Positions 24,163 to 32,552 of a stretch of DNA of 64,000 nt are shown here, piece after piece. How positions within the stretch are numbered: the first letter of the stretch is position 1; the number at the start of each line of letters is the position of its first letter. Position numbers and translations under genes: made by a program. Under the pieces are notes generated by a model that was not told the DNA's origin, did no database searches, and saw only the letters and a list, made by a program, of their open reading frames with translations. Source of the DNA: DATBVX01 sp963695985 (lineage in GTDB: Bacteria > Pseudomonadota > Gammaproteobacteria > Steroidobacterales > Steroidobacteraceae); contig CAVOIC010000011.1 in NCBI GenBank assembly GCA_963695985.1, positions 124,001 to 188,000 of the forward strand. Reading direction: 5' to 3'.

Positions 24163-25299
24163 TCAGGCGGGAAGTTTGGCGGAGGATCCCCTGAGCACCA
24201 GGTGCGGAAGGACGGTGGAATCGGCTTCTGCAGAACTCTCGTGCCGATGCACTCTCGCGATGAGTTTGTCCGCCGCCATGCGGCCCATATCGCGGATCGG
24301 CAGGCGGACCGTCGTGAGCGAGGGCCAGATGCGCGAGGCGATCGGCGTGTCGTCGAATCCCACCACCGAGAGGTCGTTCGGAATGTTGAGCCCCCGCAGG
24401 TGCGCCGCCTTGTACAGGCCCGCGGCCATTTCATCGTTGCCGGCAAAGATCGCGGTCGGACGCGGCGATCGCGACAGCAGGATCTCGCCCGCCGCGACGC
24501 CCGAATCGAAGGTGTACGCGCCCTCGACGACGTACTCGGGCGGCAAGCTCAAACCGTGCGCGGCGAGCCCGGCGGTGAATCCGGTGAAGCGTTCGTGCGC
24601 GGAGCGGAATCCCGTGGGCCCCGCAATCATCGCGATGCGACGATGCCCCAGCTGCGCCAGGTGCTCGGCCACCTGCCTGCAGGCATCGCGGTCCGTGGAC
24701 AGCACGATGTTGGCGGGTTCATCGAGCGGCACCGACAACAGGCGCACGTAGCGGCAATCGACTTCCTTCAGCATGCGGATGAGTGCGGCGTCCTCGGAGA
24801 CCGGCGGCACGAGGATCACGCCGTGGAGCTTCTGGCGCGTGACGAAGTGACGCACGTCGGCCACGAAGGATTCGCTGGTGCGGTCGCAAGGATGCACGAC
24901 CAGCTCGAAGCCGGAGCGACGGATCGGGCCGAGCGCGCCCTCCTGGATATTCACGATAAAACTCGCGTTGGGGTTGTCGTACACCAGGCCGATCAGGAAC
25001 GAGCGCCGGAACGCGAGACCGCGCGCCTGCGGATCGGGCGTGTAGGCGACCTTCTGCATGATCTCGCTGATGCGCAGCCGCGTCTCTTCGCGCACGAAGG
25101 GCGACTGGTTGATCACCCGCGAGACGGTCTTCTTCGAGACGTTGGCGAGCCGCGCGATGTCGTTGATCGTGTGCTTGTGATTCTTCGGCCTCGGTATGGG
25201 CGCGCGTGCGGCTTCACCCGCCACCCGGCTCGGCGCAGTGGCACTCGTCCGCGCCGCCGTTCGGTGACGATTCTTCTTGGCCATCGTTCTCGTCGCCAT
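24163..25299 (-). CDS. LacI-family transcriptional regulator of the uronate cluster
   Basis: 378 residues. After a basic, disordered N-terminal extension of about 45 residues (KKNRHRTAARTSA...PRPKNH) comes a LacI HTH (HTINDIARLANVSKKTVSRVIN) and hinge (VREETRLRISEIMQKVAYTPDPQARGL), then a periplasmic-binding-protein-like sensor with FLIGLVYDNPNASFIVNIQEG, AEHLAQLGHRRIAMIAGP and LNIPNDLSVVGFDDTPIASRIWPSLTTVRLP. ATG 25299 was chosen over further upstream ATGs because GGGAG sits five bases before it. A LacI-type operator lies 65 bases upstream, and uxuB is divergent, so it probably senses a uronate or a KDG-like intermediate. Confidence 0.9.
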   Translation of the reverse strand: MATRTMAKKNRHRTAARTSATAPSRVAGEAARAPIPRPKNHKHTINDIARLANVSKKTVSRVINQSPFVREETRLRISEIMQKVAYTPDPQARGLAFRRSFLIGLVYDNPNASFIVNIQEGALGPIRRSGFELVVHPCDRTSESFVADVRHFVTRQKLHGVILVPPVSEDAALIRMLKEVDCRYVRLLSVPLDEPANIVLSTDRDACRQVAEHLAQLGHRRIAMIAGPTGFRSAHERFTGFTAGLAAHGLSLPPEYVVEGAYTFDSGVAAGEILLSRSPRPTAIFAGNDEMAAGLYKAAHLRGLNIPNDLSVVGFDDTPIASRIWPSLTTVRLPIRDMGRMAADKLIARVHRHESSAEADSTVLPHLVLRGSSAKLPA

Positions 25300-25361
25300 G
25301 ATTCTCCCGCAAGAATAACGCGCCTGGGCGTGGCTGCTGCCACGGGGGTCATCGAGCCCCG

Positions 25362-25380
25362 GTATGACACCGGTTACCTT
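25362..25380 (+). promoter_or_regulatory. LacI-type operator (TGACACCGGT core), uxuB/lacI divergent region
   Basis: TGACACCGGTTACC at 25365-25378, in the 282-base region between lacI and the divergent uxuB gene. The palindromic centre ACCGGT with flanking TGAC resembles LacI-family operators with a central CG. Matching sites occur at 49227, 53647 and 53679. Binding by the lacI product at 24163 is inference. Confidence 0.65.
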
Positions 25381-25581
25381 AGCAGCTATTATGGGCTCCT
25401 TCCCAGTCCTTTGTGCCATTCTTTCGCTTGCCATGGCTGCCCAGCCTCATCTCGCCACGCCGCCGGCCCTCTGGCGCATAGCCCCGCGCCATGACGGCGC
25501 GGTCGCACTGCGACGACGCGGGCGAGCGCGAAATCGCCATCTCGAAGGGCGGGGTCACACTGTGACTGCGCATACCACGCA

Positions 25582-27036
25582 GTGACCGACTTTCTGTCGC
25601 TGGGCGAGCTGCCGCGGCTGCCGAGCGGCGTGCGCATTCCCGAGTACGATCTGGCCGCCGTTCGCACCGGCGTCGTGCACTTCGGGCCCGGCGCCTTTCA
25701 TCGTGTGCACCAGGCGAACTACCTCGACGATCTCCTGCACCGCGATCCGCGGTGGGGGATCTGCGCAGTGGCGCTTCACAGCGCGGGCGTGCGCGACGCG
25801 CTACTTCCCCAGGGCGGGCTCTATACGACTGCGATACTCGATAAGGAATGTTCCTTTCGCGTCGTGGGTGCGATTCGAAACGTGCTGGTAGCGTCCGAGA
25901 ATCCGGCCCTGGTCGTCGCGCGCATGGTGGCGCCGGAGACGCACATGGTGAGTGCGACCGTCACCGAAAAGGGCTACTGCCTCGGTGCCGGCGGCGGCCT
26001 CGACTTCGAGCATCCGGAGATCCGCCGTGACCTGCGGACGCCGCGATCGCCGTCGACACTGGTTGGATTTGTGGCCGAGGCGCTGCGGCAGCGGTGTGCA
26101 GCCGGGCTCGAACCCTTCGTCGTCGTGAGTTGCGACAATCTGGTCGATAACGGCCTGCGCCTGAAGCATGCGGTGTTGCAGTTTGCGCGACGCTTCGACG
26201 CAGCACTCGCGGAATGGATCGAAGCGCACGTGGCATTTCCGCGCACCATGGTCGACAGCATCACACCCGCCACCAACGATGCGCTGCGCGAACGCGTCGC
26301 GCGGGCTCTTGGCGTCACGGACCGCTGGCCGGTGCAGCGCGAGAATTTCCTGCAATGGGTGATCGAGCAGGATCCGCGTAGCGACCTCAGCGCGCTGCAA
26401 TCAGTCGGCGTGACGCTCACCGACGACGTTGCCGCCTACGATCGCGCCAAGCTCCGCCTGCTCAACGGCGCACATTCTTCGCTCGCGTACCTTGGGTTAC
26501 TCGCCGGTCTCGAGACCGTATTGCAGGCGATGCAGGACGCGGACCTTTCGGCCTTCGTTCGCCGGCTGATGACGCAGGACATCCTGCCGGGCGTGACCGC
26601 GCCACGCGGCCTCGATCTGCAGCAGTACATCGAGACTATTCTGCGGCGCTTCCGCAATCCGGAAATGCGCCATCCGCTGGCGCAGATTGCGTGGGACGGC
26701 TCGCAGAAGCTGCCATTCCGTCTATTCGGCACGATTGCCGAGAGCATGGCTGTCGGCCGGCCCATCGACCGGCTGTGCATCCCGGTGGCGGCATGGATGC
26801 ACTTCGTGCGCGTGCGCGCCCACGATTCCGTCCGCGTCGTCGATCCGCTGGCGGAGCAGCTGTTCGAGATCGGCACTGCCTGCCGCAACAGCGCCGCGGC
26901 CGACGTCCCGCGATTCTTTGCGCTACCGAATGTGTTCCCGGAGGAACTGCGCGGCGCACGGCGCTTCGTCATCGCGCTGACCCGGGCCTACGAGCGGCTG
27001 GGACAGGCAACGGACGTGCGTCGCGCGCTGCGGTGA
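25582..27036 (+). CDS. uxuB: Mannitol dehydrogenase family oxidoreductase, fructuronate/tagaturonate reductase
   Basis: 484 residues of the long-chain mannitol dehydrogenase/UxuB-UxaB family. N-terminal dinucleotide-binding part (VVHFGPGAFHRVHQANYLDDLL), then SCDNLVDNGLRLKHAV, AFPRTMVDSITPAT and the catalytic Lys block YDRAKLRLLNGAHSSLAYLG, IETILRRFRNPEMRHPLAQIAWDGSQKLPFRL. It reduces D-fructuronate to D-mannonate with NADH (or tagaturonate to altronate). Pairing with UxaC indicates fructuronate reductase. GTG 25582 is the start; it is transcribed away from lacI across the operator at 25365. Confidence 0.88.
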   Translation: MTDFLSLGELPRLPSGVRIPEYDLAAVRTGVVHFGPGAFHRVHQANYLDDLLHRDPRWGICAVALHSAGVRDALLPQGGLYTTAILDKECSFRVVGAIRNVLVASENPALVVARMVAPETHMVSATVTEKGYCLGAGGGLDFEHPEIRRDLRTPRSPSTLVGFVAEALRQRCAAGLEPFVVVSCDNLVDNGLRLKHAVLQFARRFDAALAEWIEAHVAFPRTMVDSITPATNDALRERVARALGVTDRWPVQRENFLQWVIEQDPRSDLSALQSVGVTLTDDVAAYDRAKLRLLNGAHSSLAYLGLLAGLETVLQAMQDADLSAFVRRLMTQDILPGVTAPRGLDLQQYIETILRRFRNPEMRHPLAQIAWDGSQKLPFRLFGTIAESMAVGRPIDRLCIPVAAWMHFVRVRAHDSVRVVDPLAEQLFEIGTACRNSAAADVPRFFALPNVFPEELRGARRFVIALTRAYERLGQATDVRRALR

Positions 27037-27045
27037 ATCCCGCGC

Positions 27046-29211
27046 TTACCTCGTCACGCGATAGATGACGAAGCGATCCCCTTCGAGCTTGTGATAGTAG
27101 AGAGTGCGTCCGTCGCCCGAAAGTGAAGGTGCCTCGACGAAGCCGGTGATGGCACTCACGGTCTGCGGGGGTTCGAACACGCCCTCGGCGTCGCGGCGGA
27201 CGGCACGCATGATGACGGGCTGCGCGGTACGGCTCGAAGGATCGAGGCGCGTGAAGAACAGCTCGAAGCCGTCCGCGGAAGTCGCCGGCGCGTACTCGAG
27301 CGCAGGAGTATTCACGTTCTTCAGCACTTCGGCGCTCGCCGGTAGGCGACGGAAGCCGTCAGCGTCGCGCACGGCAATCACGATGTCGGCGGCCTTCGGC
27401 ACCGACCCGCCAGTGAACGTGCCGTCGACCACGAATAGTTGCTTGCCGTCGGCAGCGACCTCTGCATCGAACATCACCATGCCGCGTTGATGCAGCGAGA
27501 CGCCGTCGAGCAGGCTCAGCGATTTGACTGTGTGACCGTCGAACTGGCCGCGATAAATCGTGGCCAGAGTCTTGTCATAACTGCGCGTCGAGACGAAAAA
27601 GAACTCGCCTTCCCGGTCCAGGCTCGCCACGGCGTCGAGCGCCGCCGAATTGGCGCCGGCGAGCTCGCCGCGGTACTCGAACGTTGTCTCACCGACGCGC
27701 TGTGCAAGGTGCAGGTTCGTGTTGACGTGTGGATCGTTGCGGTTGTTGAAGAAGAGGTAACGATCGTCCCGCGTGATGAAGGGCTCCATCGCATCTGCGT
27801 CATAGCCGACGATGGTGATGCGCTGTGGATTGTCAAACGCCACCCGCGCGCCTGGCGTTAGGCTCTGATCGACGTCCTTCTCCCAGTCGCCCAGCAGGCC
27901 TTTCAGCCGCTTCACGATGTCGGGATGCTGGGCTGCGAGATCATTCCGCTCGCCGGAATCGCTCTTCAGGTCAAAGAGCAGGTATTGGCCGCCGTCCACG
28001 AGCAGCTTCCACTCGCCCGAGCGCACCGCCTTCTGCTGGCGCTCGCTGCGCACAAGGCGCCAGAAGAGTTGGCGCTCGGCCAGCGGCTTCTCGCCGGCGA
28101 GAGTCGGCAAGAGGTTGATGCCGTCGGGATGAAAGTCCGGGGGCAGGGAGACGCCACCTGCCGCGAGGATCGACGCGCTCAGATCCATCGTGATCGCGGT
28201 TTGCTCCGAAGTCTTCCCGGCGGGCAGGCGTGCGGGCCAGCGCAGGATCAGGGGTACGCGGATGCCGCCTTCCCAGAGCGTTGCCTTGCGATGAAAGAAC
28301 GGCGCATTGCGCGACAGCCACTCACCGCCGTTGTCACTGGTGAAGATGACGAGCGTGTTGCGCGCGATGCCATGGCGATCGAGCGCCTGGAGAATCTCTC
28401 CGATGCCCTGGTCGGCGCGTTCCACCATGCTGACGTACTCGGCACGCGTTGCGGGCGTGGCATCGTCTGGCATCTCGAACAGGAGAAGACCGTTAGCCTG
28501 CGGACGCAGGGGCCGCTGGCGTCTCGGATCTGACGGCGCGAGGCCGGGCGGCTCGAACGGCCAGTGCGGCGCGTTGTATGCCACCTCGAGAAAAAACGGC
28601 TCGAGCGCATGTCGATCGATGAAGTTCACCGCTCGCCGCGTGAATTCATCCGTCAGATAAGCGGTGTCTTGCACCGGACGCGTGTTCTCGTACAAGTCGG
28701 CTGCGCCGCCTGGCTCTACGTGCGCGTAGTAATCGGCCGCGCCGGCGAGAAAGCCGAAGAATTCGTCGAACCCCTGCGCGTTCGGCCCGAACTCCGGCTT
28801 GAAGCCGAGGTGCCACTTGCCGACCAGGCCGGTCACGTAACCGTTTTTCTTGAGCAGCGCCGGGAGCGAGTTACCGGATACTGGCAGACCCCGATCGCGA
28901 TCTTCAGGCGCACTCGTGAGTACCCACTCGATGCCCACACGTTGCGGGTAGCGGGCGCTGATCAGCGCGGCGCGCGTCGGCGAGCACACCGCCCCGCTGG
29001 CATACGCGTCGGTCAGACGAACGCCCGCGCGCGCCAGGCCATCGATGTTCGGTGTCCTCGTATCAGTGACGCCGTAGCTGCCGACGTCGCCATAGCCGAG
29101 ATCATCCATGAGGATGAGCACGACGTTGGGCCTCGCGGGCGCCGCCGCCGCACCCGCGGTCACGGCGACGATGCACAGGGCTGCAGCGAGGGCGCTTGCG
29201 CGCGACATCAT
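27046..29211 (-). CDS. Exported sulfatase with C-terminal propeller (PD40/TolB-like) domain
   Basis: 721 residues. Signal peptide (about 1-24), then a sulfatase domain: NVVLILMDDLGYGDVGSYG with metal-binding Asp residues, the formylglycine site C76-S-P-T-R80, VGKWHLG and TSDNGGE. The C-terminal third (from about residue 475) is not part of the sulfatase fold but a series of repeats such as FITRDDRYLFFNNRND, AEVAADGKQLFVVDG, APATSADGFELFFTRLD and APSLSGDGRTLYYHKLEG, the pattern of WD40-like PD40 propeller blades. A sulfatase-maturating enzyme is not in the window. Its ATG overlaps the NmrA gene stop. Confidence 0.88.
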   Translation of the reverse strand: MMSRASALAAALCIVAVTAGAAAAPARPNVVLILMDDLGYGDVGSYGVTDTRTPNIDGLARAGVRLTDAYASGAVCSPTRAALISARYPQRVGIEWVLTSAPEDRDRGLPVSGNSLPALLKKNGYVTGLVGKWHLGFKPEFGPNAQGFDEFFGFLAGAADYYAHVEPGGAADLYENTRPVQDTAYLTDEFTRRAVNFIDRHALEPFFLEVAYNAPHWPFEPPGLAPSDPRRQRPLRPQANGLLLFEMPDDATPATRAEYVSMVERADQGIGEILQALDRHGIARNTLVIFTSDNGGEWLSRNAPFFHRKATLWEGGIRVPLILRWPARLPAGKTSEQTAITMDLSASILAAGGVSLPPDFHPDGINLLPTLAGEKPLAERQLFWRLVRSERQQKAVRSGEWKLLVDGGQYLLFDLKSDSGERNDLAAQHPDIVKRLKGLLGDWEKDVDQSLTPGARVAFDNPQRITIVGYDADAMEPFITRDDRYLFFNNRNDPHVNTNLHLAQRVGETTFEYRGELAGANSAALDAVASLDREGEFFFVSTRSYDKTLATIYRGQFDGHTVKSLSLLDGVSLHQRGMVMFDAEVAADGKQLFVVDGTFTGGSVPKAADIVIAVRDADGFRRLPASAEVLKNVNTPALEYAPATSADGFELFFTRLDPSSRTAQPVIMRAVRRDAEGVFEPPQTVSAITGFVEAPSLSGDGRTLYYHKLEGDRFVIYRVTR

Positions 29212-30158
29212 TCGAGCGGAATGTGGCTCTTGTTCTTCTCCAGCCAGGCCTTGAAGGTCAGCAAAGCCGGGTTGAGGGACCGTGCTACGTCAGGATTGCG
29301 CGCGGCGCGGAAGTCCGCCTCGAAGTCGCGGTTGAACTGGAACATATTGCCGAGGTCGTCGGCGCCCGGGAAACCGAAGCCGCGATACTGTTCCGGCGTG
29401 ACGGCGTTGTAACGCACTTCCTTCCCCAGGACCTTACTCAAGGCTGCGGCCATCTCCGCACCGCTCAGGTGCTCGCCGGCGATGCCGACGGTCTTGCCGA
29501 TCAGCGAGGCACCCTTCTTGAAGATGCCGTAGGCGCAGCGGCCTATGTCCTCCGCCGCGATAGCGGGCAGCTTCTTGTCGCCCATGGGCATCGCGATCGC
29601 GAGCTTGCCGTCCGGGCCCTTCTTCGGACCCATGCCGAAGTAGATGAAGTTCTCCCAGTAGAACGAGGTCAACAGGAACGTCGTCGGCACGCCGAGCTGC
29701 GTGAACACCTGGTCCGATTCGCCCTTGGCGTCGAAGTGCGGCACCTTGTACTTGCCCTGGAGCGTGGGCATGCGGTTATCCGACAGCGGTATCCACTTGC
29801 GCGTGTCCTCGAGCGTCGACCAGATGACGTGCTTCACGCCGGCCGCCTTCGCCGCTTTGGCCATGTTGAGCGCCTCGGCCTTTTCTTTCTCCGGCGAGAA
29901 GTGGTCCCAGAAGAACGTCACGAAGTACGCGCCGTACGCACCCTTGAGTGCCTTGGTGAGGCTCGCTTCATTGTCGACGTTGGCAGCAACGACTTCAGCG
30001 CCGGCGTGCGCGAGGGTCTTCGCCTTGTCCGAATTCGCGTCCCGCGTGATGGCGCGCGCGGCAAAGCCGCCGTTGCGATCTTCGAGAATCGCGCGCACCA
30101 GTCCGCCACCCTGGGCGCCCGTGGCACCCACCACTGCAATGATCTTCTTGTCGGCCAT
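29208..30158 (-). CDS. NmrA-like NAD(P)-binding protein
   Basis: 316 residues, atypical SDR/NmrA family (HSCARG/NmrA-like). N-terminal nucleotide loop IIAVVGATGAQGGGLV followed by ITRDANS, then the NmrA-type middle (VDNEASLTKALKGAYGAYFVT) and VPTTFLLTSFYWENF. No catalytic SDR Tyr-Lys pair is clear, so it may be a redox sensor or regulator rather than a dehydrogenase. ATG 30158 is preceded by GGAG; two further upstream codons lack support. Coupled to the downstream sulfatase by a four-base overlap. Confidence 0.82.
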   Translation of the reverse strand: MADKKIIAVVGATGAQGGGLVRAILEDRNGGFAARAITRDANSDKAKTLAHAGAEVVAANVDNEASLTKALKGAYGAYFVTFFWDHFSPEKEKAEALNMAKAAKAAGVKHVIWSTLEDTRKWIPLSDNRMPTLQGKYKVPHFDAKGESDQVFTQLGVPTTFLLTSFYWENFIYFGMGPKKGPDGKLAIAMPMGDKKLPAIAAEDIGRCAYGIFKKGASLIGKTVGIAGEHLSGAEMAAALSKVLGKEVRYNAVTPEQYRGFGFPGADDLGNMFQFNRDFEADFRAARNPDVARSLNPALLTFKAWLEKNKSHIPLE

Positions 30159-30221
30159 GATCGATCTCCGAATGTGATAGGACAAAATTCCCGGCGGCTC
30201 AGCCGCCCCGGTCGGGGCCGC

Positions 30222-32552
30222 TCACGAACCGCCGAGCTGCTCGAGCAATTGTCGTACCTGCGGGTCGCCCGGCGAGAGCTCCGCAAGCTTCTGCGCCCAG
30301 CGTCGGGCGCCCTCGGTGTCGCCACTCTCGGCGCTGAACTGAACCAGCGTTGTTACAACCTCGCGGTTCGCTGGGTGGCGCTGCTGCGCGGTCGTCAAGA
30401 GGCGGATCGCGCCCTTGGCATCGCCCAGTTCCTTGAGAGCAATCGCGTGGACATAAGTGTAACGGACTTGTTCGGGCTGCAACCGCGCTGCCTGAGCGAG
30501 CTCCTTCGCCGCGTCCGGCAGGCGCTTCTGTCGCACCAGTGCGAGCCCGAGAGCGTAGTGGAGTTCCGCTACGTGCGGCTCGATCTCGACCCCGCGGCGC
30601 AGGCTCGCTTCGGCTTTGTCTTCCAGGCCTTGCATTCGGTATAGATCGGCGAGATTGATGTACGACGGTGTGAACGCGGGTTCGAGCTCGATTGCAGTCT
30701 GGTACGCCGCTTCAGCCGCCACCAGATTTCCGAGGCGCGCTTCGAGCGAGCCCAGGTTGACCTGCGATTCGGCGCGATCGGCATTCGCGAGATTGATCCT
30801 GCGATGCTCGGCAATCGCGGCATCGAGTGCCTGCTGATCGGCAGGCACGAGCTCGGAGCGCGGCAGACCGAGGAGTGCATCGAGCGCTTCCATTCTCACG
30901 GTGCGCACGGGATCGTGCAGCAGCGGCGCGAGCAGCGTGACACGGTCGTTGGCTCCAATTCCGCCGATGGCCTCAGCCGCACCGCGTCGTACCAGCGCAT
31001 CAGCATCGCGCAGCCCCTTCTGGAGCGACGCCACCGACTGTGCATCGAGATACGCGGCCATCAGGCTGAACGCGGTCGCGCGCACGATCGCGGGCTGTGC
31101 GATATCCTCGGCCGTGAGGCGCAAGAGCCCCTGCGCGTCCGTGCCGGCCTCGCGACCCGCGTGAATTGCCTGTCCATAGTGAGGCGAGTGTTGTCGTCCG
31201 TTGGGGAACCACTGCGCAACGATGTTCGCGGCCCAGGCGGCGTCATTCTTCGCATGACAGCCCGTGCAAGCATCCGGCGTGTCGAGGCTTGCGCTCAGAT
31301 CAGGCCGTGGTACGCGGAAGCTGTGGTCGCGTCGCCCGTCGATCACCATGTACGTGCGCTCGGCCATATGACAGGAGACGCACTGCGCGCCCGTGCTGCC
31401 CGCAGGATGGTGATGGTGCTCGGGCGTATCGAAGTGCGCCTCTTGGTGACACTGTGCGCACAACGCATTGCTCGCCGCGCGTAACGTCGCACTGTGCGGC
31501 TCATGACAGTCCGAGCAGGTCACGCCCGCCGCATACATGCGGCTCTGCAGAAACGAGCCATATTCGTACACTTCATCCCGCATCTGTCCGTCGGCAAAGT
31601 ACAGGCCCTCATCCAGCAGTGCGACCCGATGGGTCTGCGCGAGCAGATCCCCATAACGATAGTCCGGCCACAGCTGCGCCCGGCGCGAATGGCAGCGCGC
31701 ACACGTCTCCACCTCCACGTGAACGTCGAGTGGAGTGGAGCGCTTCGCTATCGGTTCACCGTTCTTGAACGTCCACAGCGCGGTCGAGTGATCGGCGAGG
31801 CGAAAGACCAGGCCGTGATCCGGCAAATCCGTGTTCCCGCCTTTCTCTGCCCATGCGACGTGGCGCGATCCCGGGCCGTGGCAGGCCTCGCATGAGACAT
31901 TCACGTCGCTCCACCTTGTGTCAAAGCGATGCGTGTCGGCGTGGTAGTTTTTCTGCAAGTCCGTCGAGTGACATTCTGCACATTGGTGATTCCAGTTCTG
32001 TGCCGGACGCGACCAGTGCAACACGTCGCGGTGATCGATCTTCTCGTCGGGATAAAGATGGAACCAGCGCTGCCCGCCCTGCTCCTTTGCACGTGTGTCC
32101 CAGGCAATGCCGAGGGTCTGCAGTCGGCCATCAGGAAAGGGAATCAGGTACTGCTGCAGCGGCGCGACACCGAACGTGTATGTGATCTCGAACTCCGCGG
32201 GCTTGCCGTCGGGCCCGTCGGTACGGACAAAGTAGTGGCCATCGCGCACGAAGAATCGGGATTCGACGCCGTCCTTGACGAAACGCGTGTTGTTGAAGTC
32301 ACCAAGTACCGTTGACGCATTCGCGCTCTGCATGGCGAGTGCGTGATGGGAACGGCGCCAGAGCTCAGCCTCCTTGGCGTGACAGGCGGCACACTTCTCG
32401 CCCCCCACGTACGTGGCGGCCACTTGCTGAGCCGCAGTGCCGCCAGGCTCTGCGCGTTGTGCGGCTTCCTGGCCGCGCTGACAACCGGTGGCGATGCCGA
32501 GCACCGACAACACCAGGACGGCGGCGCGCGTCAGGGTGTCGCCACGCGCCAC
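30222..32552 (-). CDS. Octaheme c-type cytochrome with HEAT and TPR repeats, predicted lipoprotein
   Basis: 776 residues. N-terminal signal with lipobox-like ATGC (TRAAVLVLSVLGIATGC), so probably exported and anchored. Eight CxxCH heme motifs follow: CAACH, CAECH, CEACH, CARCH, CSDCH, CAQCH, CVSCH and CTGCH. Next is a HEAT-like helical part (RATAFSLMAAYLDAQSVASL...RRGAAEAIGGIGANDRVTLLAPLLHDPVRTVRMEAL) and then TPRs (SQVNLGSLEARLGNLVAAE, SYINLADLYRMQGLEDKAE, ELHYALGLALVRQKRLPDA). Start GTG 32552 is chosen for the strong GGGGGAAG site and signal peptide; it overlaps the upstream serine hydrolase stop by 22 bases. Similar to cytochrome c554-like multiheme proteins; electron donor unknown. Confidence 0.85.
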   Translation of the reverse strand: MARGDTLTRAAVLVLSVLGIATGCQRGQEAAQRAEPGGTAAQQVAATYVGGEKCAACHAKEAELWRRSHHALAMQSANASTVLGDFNNTRFVKDGVESRFFVRDGHYFVRTDGPDGKPAEFEITYTFGVAPLQQYLIPFPDGRLQTLGIAWDTRAKEQGGQRWFHLYPDEKIDHRDVLHWSRPAQNWNHQCAECHSTDLQKNYHADTHRFDTRWSDVNVSCEACHGPGSRHVAWAEKGGNTDLPDHGLVFRLADHSTALWTFKNGEPIAKRSTPLDVHVEVETCARCHSRRAQLWPDYRYGDLLAQTHRVALLDEGLYFADGQMRDEVYEYGSFLQSRMYAAGVTCSDCHEPHSATLRAASNALCAQCHQEAHFDTPEHHHHPAGSTGAQCVSCHMAERTYMVIDGRRDHSFRVPRPDLSASLDTPDACTGCHAKNDAAWAANIVAQWFPNGRQHSPHYGQAIHAGREAGTDAQGLLRLTAEDIAQPAIVRATAFSLMAAYLDAQSVASLQKGLRDADALVRRGAAEAIGGIGANDRVTLLAPLLHDPVRTVRMEALDALLGLPRSELVPADQQALDAAIAEHRRINLANADRAESQVNLGSLEARLGNLVAAEAAYQTAIELEPAFTPSYINLADLYRMQGLEDKAEASLRRGVEIEPHVAELHYALGLALVRQKRLPDAAKELAQAARLQPEQVRYTYVHAIALKELGDAKGAIRLLTTAQQRHPANREVVTTLVQFSAESGDTEGARRWAQKLAELSPGDPQVRQLLEQLGGS

